Origin: Aspidiotus rigidus
Lineage: Eukaryota; Arthropoda; Insecta; Hemiptera; Diaspididae
Direction: 5' to 3'
NCBI GenBank assembly: GCA_035079385.1
Contig: JAVHKY010000001.1
Span: 13,230,501 to 13,294,500, forward strand
DNA length: 64,000 nucleotides
Shown piece after piece: positions 35,596 to 54,600 of this stretch (position 1 is the stretch's first letter; each line of letters opens with the position of its first letter). The notes under the pieces are model-generated. The model was not told where the DNA came from, searched no databases, and saw nothing but the letters and a program-made list of their open reading frames with translations. The position numbers and the translations under genes were made by a program.

Positions 35596-35788
35596 GCAGA
35601 CTAGAATGCTGCATTCTACCACCACAACGAATCAGTCCCTCATTATCAAGAAATATGTCTAAATTGGAAAACTTAGAGCTTGATTTTATTTTATTCTCCA
35701 ACATCCTCAACTCTTGTCGGAGATACTTTGCTTGTAACAATTTATAAGTAAAGTCATTTCCACTATTCGGACCGGGCAGCGCTAGCAT
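35595..35788 (-). pseudogene. BEL/Pao integrase fragment (upstream piece)
   Basis: The minus-strand frame reads 'FTYKLLQAKYLRQELRMLEN', then 'LDIFLDNEGLIRCGGRMQHS'. 'LD..GLIR.GGR' is the classic start of the BEL/Pao integrase module. Its continuation is found at 34606-34917 after the palindromic insertion. Confidence 0.8.
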
Positions 35789-35960
35789 CGCGCAAAATTT
35801 TTGAATTTTTTAAAATCTCTCAAAATTGTTTTCATCTGAAAGAAAATTTTTCACCCTTCAATTTCGTTCCTTACGAGTACATTAACCGCACATATTATCA
35901 AATTCACCGCGGAATTCACCGCAAAAATTTATTTTGAAAATAGAAAAATTTTATTTTATA
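35768..35960 (+). repeat. Dispersed repeat shared with the 3-kb foldback element
   Basis: From 'ttcggaccgggcagcgctag' through 'gcgcaaaatttttgaa' to 'ttccttacgagtaca' this segment is an inverted copy of about 31865-31992. Both belong to one dispersed family. Confidence 0.7.
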
Positions 35961-35983
35961 CCTACAACCAGGGATGGCAAACG

Positions 35984-37373
35984 TAACAAAAACGTAACGT
36001 TATTTAACGAAACGAATCATGTTTAGGAGAAACGTAACGAAAAAAAAAAACGATTGTCAGCCTTAAAAATTAACGAAACAATAACAAAAACTAGAAATCA
36101 GCTGAAAATTTAACGTTAAACAAACGAAAATCATCTATTTTTTCGGTTCAATGGCCGTGTATGTGTATCATGAATTCATGATTCATGGCCGTCGGCCCGG
36201 CGCCCGGTACGGCTACCTAAGGCCAAGGGCGGGTAACTCAATGAATTGGATACTGAAGAAAAGATTCTTTTATCAGAGCGACCGGAACCCCACATCCCAC
36301 GATCCGTGTTTGCTTATTATTGCTTCATCAATATTCTCCGAGTGTGAGTGTCTAACTGCAGTAGGTACTGAACTACTGAACTGCTGCACTTCCCATTTGT
36401 ATTTGTGTGTGTGTGTGTTGTGCGGTGTGCCTTGTGAAGTTGTGCGTGCGTGTTTGTGTACAGTACAATGTAGAGGAAGTACACAGTCCAAGCCAACCCC
36501 TTGCCTCCAACCCAAGTTCCAACAGTACACGAACATGAATACACACACGAATACACGATAGCGGTTCATGCTAATTGTGCACGTGCAGTCGAATGAGAGA
36601 GATTTCGAAGCCATCCAGCATCCAATTCCAATATAACCATAATCCGTTACCTGGTCGGTCCTGAAATATGCTGTATGAACCATGCATGCTGGAGAAGAAA
36701 TTGGAAAATTACCCGGTGAATTGTTTAGAATCACGTTAATCATTGATTCTAGTCAATCGAGGTAAGTTTACATTGTTTGTCCAGCACCAGCACTCTAGAG
36801 TCTAGAGTCAGACATCTCATTTCAAAAATTGTCAATCACTAATCCATCTCTTACTTTATTCTAATTCCCAATACAGATTTATTGAGTATTGTCGAAAACG
36901 AGGCGTGTATTTCAGGGTTCGATCTTTAAGGAACACTCGACAAACAGAACAAATTTTTGTTTGGGTGATAGACCGAATTTTGAAAAGAGAACACGTATAT
37001 ATGAATGGTGTTGACGCTGACGCAGAATCAGACCACGTTTTGAAAGAAATTCGTATCGTTCACAGGGTTGATCGAAAATTTCGAACCCACGTTAAACAGA
37101 AGAGCGGTCTACGAAGTCAAAAGTATTCGCAGAAATTTATTTATCTTTGGCAAATATACGTCGCTCTTCAACGTCATTTCATCGAATAAGGCCTCACAAT
37201 TGTGTAAGTAAGTAGGTACTGAGATACTGACAATTTGGTAAATTCCACATTTTTGGGACTTAGTTACAGCTTATGGCTCCGAATTGAGTTGTATAATTTC
37301 TAAGTGTACTTTTTTCCCAATAAGTATTCAGTTTTTCTGAAAACATTATCATTTGGCTTCATCTAGTGAAATC
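35984..37373 (+). other. 5' noncoding part of the hAT element
   Basis: Holds 'aacgtaacg'-rich subterminal DNA and a GT/GTGTGT-rich stretch (about 36400-36450). One frame at 36905-37189 (basic, 94 residues) is not recognised. I do not support a gene here other than possible leader exons of the transposase. Confidence 0.4.
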
Positions 37374-43596
<6,223 letters not shown>

Positions 43597-44545
43597 CCCT
43601 ATTTGTAATTAATTATCATACCCATTTGCCATTGCCAGTTACCACCACTCATACTCAAAATAGTTTGAAGAAGGAAACTAGTAACTAGAGAAATTTTTTG
43701 AGTGAAGATGTGCATTTTTTTATTAATTTGGTTGTTTTTCTATTGGTTCATTTATTAATTTCGTTAGAATTATTCCTTTTGTACCACTCATACTCAAAAT
43801 AGTTTGAAGAAGCGAACTAGAGAAATTTTTTGAGTGAAGATGTGCATTTTTTTTATTAATTCGCTTGTTTTTCTAATGTTTCACTAATTTTGTTAGAATT
43901 ACTCCTTTTGTTCCTACTCTTTGTGTCATTTAATTCTTCAATTTAAGTTTTTGGATTCGCGATCATTTTTTGTGTATTAGGTATTTTGGTTTTGGTAAAT
44001 ACGTATAGGAATATGACTGTGAATAATACATTGATCGCCAATTTGCCAATTGCCATATACTTTTGAACAAGCAAAATTTCATTTTCTTTGAGATCAATTT
44101 TATTCAGTTTCCTATGAAAAATGCAAACTTATTGATATGAAAAAAAGCAGAGTTCAACGATTCAATTCAAATGAAGAAGAGAAAGCGAGGCTAATAAAGT
44201 AATAACTGAATAACAGTGTTTAATTCCATCCATTACTAAACTAAGTAATTGGTAATCTTTCATCAGAATTATAAATTTACGACTAATTGATTGATTAACA
44301 GAAGATAAATCCCTGATTGTAAGTTTCAGTTCTCGAGTACGATTTAACGAGTAATTTCACACCCATATTGTCTAAAATAACGTTAAAACGATATTTATTT
44401 TGATAACCAAATTGACCGAAGTAAAACCGGAAAAAAAACAAACAAAAAATCTACGCTATAACGAAACAATAACGAAAACCCCCAAAAAAAAATTTCGATA
44501 ACGTTACTGAAAAAATAACGATATTTTTTTCGTTTGCCATCCCTG
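43597..44545 (+). other. 3' noncoding part of the hAT element
   Basis: Contains a diverged direct duplication ('accactcatactcaaaatag' with 'tgagtgaagatgtgcattttt', at about 43645-43725 and 43780-43850). Further on lies subterminal DNA with 'aacgttac/cgataacg' words. No gene. Confidence 0.6.
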
Positions 44546-44578
44546 CCTACAATACTAACACCTACCTTAAATAGGGAA

Positions 44579-44778
44579 GCTCGAGAGCAGGTAAAATGGA
44601 CATCCATTTTGTTTGAAACTAACCACGAGCTGACGGCTTCTCTACTGACTGTAAGAAAACACTCGACGGCGCGACTAGCGACTCAGTGTCAATTTTCATT
44701 GTTTACAGTCAGTAGAGAAGCCGTCAGCTCGTGGTTAGTTTCAAACAAAATTGATGTCCATTTTACCCGCTCTCGAGC
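44579..44778. mobile_element. Palindromic MITE
   Basis: Arms start 'gctcgagagcaggtaaaatg' and are repeated inverted, including 'ccgtcagctcgtggttag' on the right arm. The spacer is about 60 bp. No ORF. It lies just outside the hAT right end. Confidence 0.85.
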
Positions 44779-44872
44779 ACCTTACCTTAAAAGCACGTCC
44801 TTATACAGTAGTTTAGCCGATGAAAAGTTGCCTCTTAGGACACACCTGACTAGAGTCTCAGTTATTTCACAC

Positions 44873-44998
44873 TATACTCTGTTCACATTAAGGAAGGATA
44901 GAAAAATGACCTTGAGAACGGAACGGTAGATTAAATTACCCGGAGCGTTCCGTTCTCGAGGTCATATTTCTATCCTTCCTTAATGTGAACAGAGTATA
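44873..44998. mobile_element. Short palindromic MITE
   Basis: 'tatactctgttcacattaag' and the following 'gaaggatagaaa' are mirrored at the right end. Arms are about 52 bp with a 20-bp loop. Confidence 0.85.
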
Positions 44999-45246
44999 TC
45001 GTTTATTATTCCACACCATCGAAATTATCGAAATTTGATTGGAGTATATGACATTTCATTCTCTCACAGTTATTTATCTTCATCCGCCATTTTGATTTGG
45101 CGAAAATTGATGTTGAGAGATTGAAAACCACGTCTATTCGAATGACGACATTGTTATAATATGTTGAACGTTGAATGAGTGCGCGATGTGTTCATCGGTT
45201 CGTGTTATTAAGTAAAATAGTAAGTGGTACCTACCTAAATAAAGAA

Positions 45247-46340
45247 ATGAGCGACTCGGATGAATTGTTCGATGATGATCATGTTGGTGTGCACCAGTCG
45301 CCAGAGAACCAGACGCTTCCGAAAGATATCGCTGAAGCGAATTTGGCGACTGCCGTACTATTACCGCCGAAATACAGTGGAGTTTATAAACAGGCGTACC
45401 TACAATTTGTTCTTGTCTTGGAGGGCAAAGAAAAAGACTGATTCTTTTTGTGAAGAAGTTTTACTAGCTTATTTCAACGATTTAAGTAGCCGGTACAAAC
45501 CATCGACTTTGTGGGCGCGATACAGTTTGCTTAAAACGATGATCAATGTTAATCATAAGATCAAGATTGAAGAGTATTCGACATTGGCCGCGTTTCTGAA
45601 ACAACAGTCCCGAGGTTTCAGAAGTAAAAAGGCCGAAGTATTCAGCCCTGAAGATATTGAAAAATTTCTGAGTACTGCACCAAACGAAAGATATTTAGCG
45701 ACGAAAGTATAATATCAAAGCACAATTTCAAAAGATTATTCATGTTGCGATATACGTGTTAAGTATATTTAATGTTCGTTTGTTTTGTTTTCCTAATTGT
45801 AGGCTGTTCTTATTTTTGGACCAGTGTGCCGTTGCGACGAACTGGTCAACGTTTCTATCGACGATGTTAAAGACCACAATAATTTCATATTTGTTAGATT
45901 ACCCGTGACGAAGACGCAGAAGTCAAGGAGCTTTACAATAGAGGGAGAAAAGTATTTGAAGATCGTAAAGGCATACAGTGCACTCCGTCCGCAACAGGCA
46001 GAAAGTAAACGTTTTTTGTTGAATTTTCAAAAGATTAAATTCACCGTACAACCCATCGGGAAGAACAAGATAAGCCAGATACCGTCGAAAGATATTGATA
46101 CTTTCCTAAATCTCAAAAATCTGGACACGTACACAGGTATGTTTTCTGAAATATGTTTCATTTCATTATAAGACAAAGCATTGGTACAATGACTGTTCTT
46201 TTTCATTTGATTATTAGGTCACGCGTATCGTCGAACCTCAGCCACGTTTTTAGCAAACTCAGGTGCTACCCACTATTGAAACGTTGAAACGACATAGCGG
46301 CTGGAAAAGTACTGCTGTGGTCGATGGTTACATCAGTTAA
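45247..46340 (+). pseudogene. Crypton-type tyrosine recombinase, broken
   Basis: Likely start MSDSDELFDDD. The N-terminal part ('LLPPKYSGVYKQAYLQF') changes frame near 45407, then 'SFCEEVLLAYFNDLSSRYKP' and 'STLWARYSLLKTMIN' give a core-binding domain. An intron (about 45708-45802) leads to 'FGPVCRCDELVNVSIDDV', holding the first catalytic Arg. A second intron (46135 to about 46216) leads to 'GHAYRRTSATFLANSGA' (the H-x-x-R box). After a stop and another shift come 'LKRHSGWKSTAVVDGYIS' with the expected Trp/His region and the nucleophilic Tyr. This order matches eukaryotic Crypton recombinases. Two indels and a stop make it a pseudogene as read here. Confidence 0.8.
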
Positions 46341-46642
46341 TTACAAGAGAAGAACAGCAAATATGATTACTGCAGAAATGAATACTGCTTTTTCGTCGTC
46401 GTCAACCTCCGATTCATCATTCAGTCGTTCAACGAACGGTATAGAAATTCTAATTCAGCTTATTTAACGTATAATTTCGTTTATCTAATTAATTCTGTTT
46501 CTCAACATCTGCTACCGGTATACAGGTGCTGATAGAATTATTATCGATGAGTCGGATCCAGTGCCTTCTGCAAGTTGTACCAGTACTTTTGTTCCTGCAA
46601 AATACGTGGCACTATCTGTTGAAAATACCAAGGAAGCATCTA

Positions 46643-47320
46643 CAGTCGAACCTCGTGTAACGGACACTCCCAATAACGGTAACCTCTCAATAACGGCCAA
46701 TTTCTTCGGTCCCTTTGAGTGTTATGGAAAAAATACATTGTGGCCTCTAATAACGGTCCTCCCGAATAGTGGTCAAAAATTTCCAAAAATTACGCCTAAA
46801 AGTAGATATTTTTTCATCTTTTCGTATTTTTTCTTCTCATTTTTAGTGTGGAAGGTAGGCGATATTATAAATGTACGTCGTTGCAGTAATCGTACTGTTT
46901 CTCGAGTGAGATTTTTCAAGAAAAAATCAGAATAAAATAGAGATAAGAGAGGTTCAAACAGAAAATGATGAAGGTACAGTACAGTAGTTCAGTTTTTGTT
47001 ATCGTGTGTTACAAACGTCTTGTAATATGGCTAACAAACGGAAACATCTTCCATTAACAGGAAAAATTTAAATTTTAGAATTTAATGAAACAGCTAATTT
47101 GAGTGCTCGGAAGCTAGCTGAAAAATTTGCAATTGGAAGGACCCAGAGACGGAGATCATTAACAATAAAGAAGAAATTTTCTAGTTATAGACTGCTAATT
47201 GTGCTGACGAAAGGAAACACCTGAAAGTTCGTTTATCAGAAGCTAGCAAAATCAACGACATTGTTTACGAGTGGTTTTGTACTGCTAGAGCCAAAAACAT
47301 TCCAGTGAGTGGCCCACTAC
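46643..47320 (+). pseudogene. pogo/Tigger-like transposon relic
   Basis: It begins with a pogo-type end, CAGTCGAACCTCGTGTAACG, followed by typical 'aataacgg' repeats. At 47027 the frame MANKRKHLPLTGKI, a stop, then 'ILEFNETANLSARKLAEKFA' is the first helix-turn-helix. After two shifts 'INDIVYEWFCTARAKNIPVS' and 'GPL' is the CENP-B-type second helix-turn-helix. The rest of the transposase and the right end are missing. It inserted next to the possible tail exon of the Crypton-type gene. Confidence 0.8.
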
Positions 47321-47757
47321 CCCTTCTGACAAAAATCGTCTATTTTTGCGGCATTGTGCTGCGTGATAATGCAGCGTTAGAATTTTTTAGCAGTGAATGA
47401 GGGCTACCGCAGCGTCTTGCTGCGTTACAAGATTAGTGTTAGCTGCGGGCGAAGGCAATTGCAGCGTTGAGCGGCAAATGCAAGTTTGCTGTGGCCGGAC
47501 GCGGCGATTGAAACTTTTTGACAATTGCGGCGTGCCAAAATATGAGCTCGCCGCGAAGGAAGATAATTTTGAGAAACTCATTTTGGTCCATTTTTTAAAA
47601 GAATTAAATTTAGAAACGCAAAACAAAGCATAATTCGAGACGCGTTTTAATACGTTGAAACGCGTCTCAATTAGGTTTCGCTTTGCGTTTGTTTGTGAAT
47701 GTAATTCCCTTAAAGACTGAATCAAGCTCGCTATGGTTCGTGATGGACAAGAAAATC
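47321..47757. other. Noncoding, 'gcagcg/gctgcg'-rich
   Basis: GC-richer wording ('gctgcgtgataatgcagcg', 'cgcagcgtcttgctgcg') resembling the repeats in the first 2 kb. It includes a short inverted pair, 'gagacgcgttt' and 'aaacgcgtctc' (about 47637-47668). No gene. Confidence 0.4.
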
Positions 47758-47855
47758 TCTACTATTTTGGTCCATAATACGACTCAGAAAAGTTGTAGAA
47801 AGTTGGGTCCACGCAAATTAAAGATACAAAATTGAGATATAAATTTTGTAGCCCC
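47758..47855 (-). repeat. Fragment of the 3-kb foldback family
   Basis: 'ttttggtccataatacgact' through 'cagaaaagttgtagaaa' and 'attaaagatacaaaattgag' matches about 32905-32995. Truncated, with no terminal CAGGGTGGGG. Confidence 0.75.
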
Positions 47856-48252
47856 AGAAATCTCTCATTCATATTATGTACAAGAACGTATCACAAAGCG
47901 TCCTCAATTGTTACAAAGGGGTATAATTTCGGAAATACTTGGCAAGGGGAAATGCGATGGTATTTGAGGCCTAGTGGGCAAAACTAAGGACCTCTTCTCG
48001 TTTTTTTTCTCTTTTTTTCTTCTCCGCCTGATGATAATAGAACAAGAAAGTTGTTCAATTGAAGTGGGCATAAATTTTTGTTCCTTTTTTGAGAGGTTTA
48101 AACCTGAGACCACTTGCGTTGCTAAAACCAGTTTGCCTAAAATTCATGCAGTTTTTACCTATTGTTTCATAATCCTCCTCGATCCCTTAATCTGCAAAGT
48201 TGTCCTATCACTTCTATGTATCTTGAATTGATTATTTCTAAACATATTGCAG

Positions 48253-49511
48253 CACCAAAATCAATCGATCTGTCACAAAACCAAAAAGGTATACTACTGA
48301 CAAAGAGTCTAACGAATCACAGTAAGTACGTCGTTAAGTTGGAGCATCATTAGTATTAAATCTTGTTTCTTATACAAGTACTGTTGTTTGAAGGCCTCGC
48401 AAGAAAAAATGTGTACAACAGAAGCATAATTCTAAGAAGACAAAGTCTAATAATAGCAACAAGAATTTGAAAAACCCGGAAATTTTAAACGGTACCGGTA
48501 TTTACAATGTTCTGGAATAATTTTGCATTTTCCTGTCATATAAGTATATGTGTGTACATGTTCAAATCATTTCCAGGAAATTTGAATTTCCATCAAACAA
48601 TGCCACCAGTACTTTGAGTACTCTCTCAAAAGATAGCCGAAGTATTTCAAGTACAATTGAAAATTTTCTTTCTGATGGCATTTCATATGGTCATGAGACT
48701 CTTGCTGATGACAGCTCTCAACGGTATGTGTCATGTAGTTGAAGAATACCGGTCTATATGTTTTTTTGAAGTAAATAATTATTTTGAATTATGCTCTCTA
48801 TTCAATTGTTTCCAGTGAGTCACAATACCATGGCTTTAAAGCCCTAAGAAAAGATGTGTCCACAATCAAAACAACTGTTATGTATATAAAAAATTTCTTA
48901 AGTAAGTTGATAGAAAGGATGGGTTCACTTTCCTAAATGACTGAAAAATCATCCTACGGAACAGTACCTGGATTCGCATAAAATAGGTATAAGGATCTAT
49001 CTTATAAATATTGATACAAAACAAAAATTTATTTCTTCCAGATGAGGCAATACATATTTGGACGCCCAAAAAAGTTGCCAGAACAAGTCCTCTCGAGGAC
49101 AATTTTAAGGAGAAATTATGGCTTCCCTTAAAATATGTTCGAGATTTACAACCAATTGAAGATGAAATTGGAGATGAAGAGGACGTTGAAAACAGCTATG
49201 TGCAGGAATTTGTAAGTTTAGACAGAAATTGAAAAATATTCTATTCCATATCAAATTCATAATTATAGTGAGTCATCTTTTCTGTAACCCAGATTAAATA
49301 TTGCAACTTCATAACGAGAAGTTTTGATGAGGATGAATCTAATAAGAATACAAAATACTCTTTGGTATTTACGGGCATATTTGAGAAGAAGTAAGTTTTA
49401 TAGATTGTACAACATATTGTAGTTGCTATAAAACTAATTATTTTTGAGAAAATCTATCATTCTAGAAAACATGCTTTGTTTTCAAGTTCCTGGAAAGTAT
49501 ACATATTATAG
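48253..49511 (+). CDS. Multi-exon gene, unknown product
   Basis: Well-formed exons: 48253-48321 and from 48394 (basic, 'KPKRYTTDKESNESQ' joining 'PRKKKCVQQKHNSKKTKS'), 48577-48723, 48816-48901, 49042-49211, 49293-49390 and 49466-49511 with a stop. From 48577 on all junctions keep frame and read 'SISSTIENFLSDGISYGHET', 'RKDVSTIKTTVMYIKNFL', 'AIHIWTPKKVARTSPLEDNF', 'DEIGDEEDVENSYVQEF', 'RSFDEDESNKNTKYSLVFTG', ending 'ALFSSWKVYIL'. The donor after the second exon does not fit the next acceptor in phase, so an exon is missing or the call is off. No domain is recognised. The basic start and acidic tail suggest a nuclear protein (inference). It could be the distal part of the Crypton-type gene upstream, split by the pogo insertion. 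Confidence 0.5.
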
Positions 49512-51666
49512 CTTCATCCTTCAACCTACAAATAACTTACAAAAAGGGGAAAAAGAATGTCTAGAGTTTGGCGTGCTTCATTGGGGTTTAAACCTATACT
49601 AGAGAGCGCTACTGAAAGGGTGAATCAGAGAATTTATCTACGTTCATACATTGATTTTCAATCAACTGTTATTTTTTCAATATATTGTCTATTGCTACAA
49701 TTTTTTTTTTTGTATTTAATGTTGATGGTACAGACTACAAAATTTATGCTTGTATTTGCTTTAAAAAAACGTTATCGTATTAATGGGGCGTGAAATTTCT
49801 TCATTTAAAAAGCATTGAATGAAAGGGTGAACATTGTCAGGGCTACCAACTCCCCAACTCTAAGTGTAAATCCCAATACAACAATACTTCTCTTTCATTT
49901 TTGACTTCATTTGTTTACCAATTATTCTCAGAATCAGATATCAGAACCCTTTTCAAATCTTGAAAGCAGTTTTCAGGAATATCATATAATAAAAAAGTGG
50001 AACCTCTGAGCATCATGGTCACTAAAGAAGAACAAGTTTTTTTGTTTATGTGTGACACTAACCCTTTAGCCCCTCTTTATCTATGAGGTTTTTATTGTCT
50101 ATGAATATATTATGAGATCCGACAAATTGTGAAATTTTACCCATTCTTGGTTCTTCTTTCCTTCCAATGTTGTTTTCTCATCAACAAATCTGACTTGGAA
50201 TTGATGAGTTCTTTTTCACCTGATCAGTTGTGTTTGAGCTCAACTGATCTAGTGAGAGGACCTAGTAGGGAGTACTGCAGAAAAACTCGTTTTTGAACAG
50301 TTATTGGCTTGATATTTAACAGTGGTGTCAAATGATCCAATTGAGCTGATATGAAAGTATGTGGTGTAGAGAAGAAGCGACAAAAATTTCAAGATGATTG
50401 AGCCCTACAAAACAAAATATTTATATCGGAAGAAGTAGAAATTTTCACTATTTTACAATTTGCCTTATTTAACAATATGCTGGTACCAAATGTTTGGATT
50501 TGTCTCTTTGCTCACACCTTATGAATGTGTCATCCGAATTTTATTGTAATTATTATCTATTGTAGGCCTGTTGGTGACTTCTTCCTCCACTATTCACATT
50601 GTGGATCAGCGTTGAAGAAATCCTTCCACAATACAAATCTTTGTCGTATTATAAAAAGTATTATTCACATTTAAAAAGCATTCAGTATTGAAATACCATC
50701 TAAATTTACACGTGAATATTAATCGCACTATTTTGGTTGTAGAATTTTTGAAAATCAAACTGAACTCGTTCAGTCACGAAGCTTTTGACTCAATTAGGGC
50801 GATTCGATTGATAAAAAGCAGAACGGATTCAAATCGGCTTTTGAGAGGTAAGAGATGATCATTTGTGCATGCTGATATACTGTAGAGATGGAGAATAATT
50901 TTATAGAAGAGAAGGAATAGCAGTTAGCGATATATTATGAGGAAAGTACAAATTTCTGCTCTTTTCCACGGGATTTAAAATCAAGAGCCCCTGCATTCAA
51001 GGCGGTTGCCAGCAAAACTGACCATGAGAGTGCTACATTTTGAAAGCTTTATTTCGTTAGTCCTAGACAAAGGCAGACTGCGTGCAAGCGCGAAAGAGTC
51101 GCGCTCTACAATTTCAATGGTGTGGGAAAAAAGAACTTGATCATTTTCCGAAAGTAATCAGACCAAGATGAAAATGGTCTCATTTGAAAGATAATTTAAA
51201 GACTGATCAATTAATTCTCTTCAATTTTTGAATCAAAGCTTTCGTTCCCAAGATATTTCGAGATTAGTTAACATGTAGTTAAATGGGAAATTGTACATGG
51301 TCACGTCTATAAGAGAGTCGACAGTAGCGCGCGATCGCTACCAGCACTCCGAATTGTGAGATACGCTATTCAAAGAAAATATAAAATCACGGACGGTAGT
51401 CGGGGAATGGACGCAGCAGTATAGATATATAGACTCTGACAACGGCAAGGGGAGTTATTTTTAATCCTTAGACTAAAAATAAATATATTCATCTGTAAAA
51501 TACGAATTCGAGGACATTCGCATTCCATTCACAACCGAGCGAGATAAGAGTGATCCTAAAATATTTTCATAAGCGAAATAATGAGCTTTTTTCATTAGTT
51601 TTGAAAAGGAATAAAAGTGCTTATTTAACTAATTTTCTCAGTAAAATATTGTAACTCGCCTTCGCA
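49512..51666. other. Intergenic; upstream region of the secreted-protein gene
   Basis: I found no coding region, RNA gene or clear transposon. The last about 250 bp are presumably promoter and 5' UTR of the gene at 51667. No core promoter motif stands out. Confidence 0.4.
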
Positions 51667-54600
51667 ATGAAATACATAATTTTGACGATTGTTTTAGCCG
51701 TATTGAAGGGTAAGTATAAATTGTGTATTTGTATTGGAGTATATACTATTTTTTGTTTACCATCACGAATACATACACTACAATATCAAAACCAATCAAA
51801 AGGTCCCACCTTGTCGACCATTGTCTTTGAGTTAATTGCAATTTGGCAAAATATGGTCCAAAATTACAATTTTTTTGCGATATTTAACGCCATACAAACC
51901 TTTAAAGATGCCATTTCGTCAATCTCTTTCAAAAGGTCAGTTGTAATGTGGTCGCAATAAAAAATATGGTAAAATTTTGGACCATATTCTACTTTTTTCT
52001 AGGAATGAGGGTGGAAGCTTGCTTTAGAGCTTATAGTGGGATCACTGTTACATCTCTTCTCTTTTGGGTCGGCGCGTATTCACTAACTGACACTATGAAA
52101 ATCACTTTTTTTCTTCTTTTTCCTTATCAGGCATTATTTTACCACTCCCCTACCATTCCATAAGACACAGTACATGCTGAAATTTTCACAGAAATTTCAA
52201 TTTCTATTAAAAAAATGACTCCCATTTAAGAATTTATAAAACACAGGCTGCAGAAAAATGGTATGACACTTACTTAATGACACGTTTTCCACAAATACTC
52301 TGTTTTGAATAGTTAATAAGTTACTGTACAAATGTCTCATAACGAAACTGTACAATTTTTAATTTTAATTTTTTTAGAGTCATATCCTCTGAATCCAGAA
52401 ATCCTGAAAGTGAGTCTTTCATAAATCCCATTTTCTCATTTTCAATTAGTTATGATTATGAGCATAGGCTAGATATGCAATTCATTATGTTTATCATTGG
52501 TCATTAGTTTGGAAACGCAGAAAAAATAGAAGAAGGTTGAAACCTGGTACTTCATTATGCTGAGAATGTGCTGGGAATCTTATATCATTTAATTATTCAT
52601 CTCATTTTTTGTGAGGTTTTTCGTTCCACGGCTTTAGACTCAAATAACAAAATATCCGACTACGCTTCGAACTTTCTCTCAATAAACCTTTGACACTGAA
52701 CCCTCCACTCTACCTATTTGTAGGTGTTTAAACCTTGGACCCTTGCCACGGCCTAATTCATATAAGACCGGAATGTAGAAAATAGGAAACAGCGCCGTGG
52801 TTTCGTTCGGAGGGACGTTTTGGTGTACAGCGGCGCATTGAGGTTGTACAAGGTCGTACCACTCTTTGTCCTCTATCACATTCTCAATTTTCAATCGACG
52901 ATAACTCGTTTTGTGCTGCAACAATTTTGCTGAAATTCGACTCAAACAATAGAAAATTGTATACTCTTCTCTCAAGTTACTTCGAAAATCCCTTAACAAA
53001 CAAAATACTCGGATTTTCTAGTTTTTTCCCATAATCGTTTATGTAAACCCATTTCCACTTATTTCGGAGTGCAACATTGTGACATCGCGACATTCCGGTC
53101 TTATATGACGTGGACCGTGCCCTCGCCCACCCTGGTATCCGCTTAGATCTTACTTAAGTCTCCGAGTAGAACGACAGCACCTACATCAATGGCATCAGAA
53201 ACCTTACTCAAGAAAGTCCGGCCCAGTCTCTCTGTCTGACAGATGGTTCAGAAACTAAAACTAGAGTAATCTATGCGTATTCTATAGCCAGGTCCATTTT
53301 TTTCCACGGCATCTGTAACATACCTTCCATATTCACCGAAAAATACTGATGGTTTTCATATTCACCTGCCAACCCCATTAAGTTTCTCCTCTCAACAGAC
53401 TCTCTTTGCCTTCCGTATCCTTCTTTCAAGGTCTCTGTTCTATAAACCCTCTCAGAAAACGAATTCCCATTATACTCCAAACATTGACCTTGGTAACAAA
53501 ACCAATTTATAAACTACCTATCTTACGCCCTACTTTAATCCTACCGCTCTCCAAACCCTCAAAAATGACACTGACACCATTTCTGTTGCAATTTAATACT
53601 TCCGTCTTACCAACTTCATTTCACCCATATAATTCTCCACACCCCTCTCCCGTTTCAAACAAGAAATCATAATGAATGCATTGGCTCTGACTTTTTACTT
53701 TTTATTCATTATTTGTGCGCGTGCCTTTTCTAACAATTACCGGTGATTTTTTCTTTAGTATGATCGCTACATGAAAGATTTTGAGGCCACAGGCCGACAA
53801 ATGAAACAAGAAAAGAACAAAGTGAGTTTAAATATTCCCATATGATACTAATTTAAACGTGCTACATAATTCAATGCGACAATAATATCACGCGTAAATA
53901 TGTATCAATAAAGAAATAGTATATTACTATTATAAAGAAAATGCGGAAATTGCGATCCGAGCTGGAGCCAAGTACAGCAATTTTCCAAGTTTGTGAATCT
54001 TCACTTCAACTACATGTATTGTAGAATATTTTTTTCTATAAAAGTTGATGTTAAAATGAAATCCAAATCACGTTAAATAAACTACTGATGCGGTATATAA
54101 TATCCGTAAACGGATCTGATTCAATTATGATTCAATCAACAAATAGTCAAACATTCAGCATCTACAGTTCCTGTCAAAATGTAATTTTAAGATAATTGAA
54201 AGAAAACCAAAATAGTAATATAGATACTATAACGTATTTAATTACTAGTATTTTGGGTTGTTCATAAGATATAGTTTGCAGGTTTATATTCTATCATAAT
54301 TTTTTCTCTTTCTCGGTCTTCTTTAGGAAATGAACCCACTCATAGTAAAACGTGAGGACCAGAGCAGTAAGTAAAAAAAATACTTTCTATAGTACATCGG
54401 ATGGTCTGATTTTGTGTATGCGTCCAATTTATACAGTGGCGTCCAAGTTCTACAGTCTAACGTCTAATTTTGGCGTCTAGGATTAAGGATCGCACTCATT
54501 GAGCATGTACAAAAATTACGGCTTCCTTAAGGAACTTAAACGAGAAACGTAGGGAATCTGTTCTATGGGTTGAATTGTTATTTAGAATTCAAATCGAAAT

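Noticed and set aside
36151..36743. Overlapping frames on both strands in the 5' part of the hAT element
   Set aside because: They are carried by GT/CA-rich sequence and share no similarity with known proteins.
52679..52999. Minus-strand 106-codon frame
   Set aside because: It lies within an inverted repeat in an intron, with no domain or splice support.
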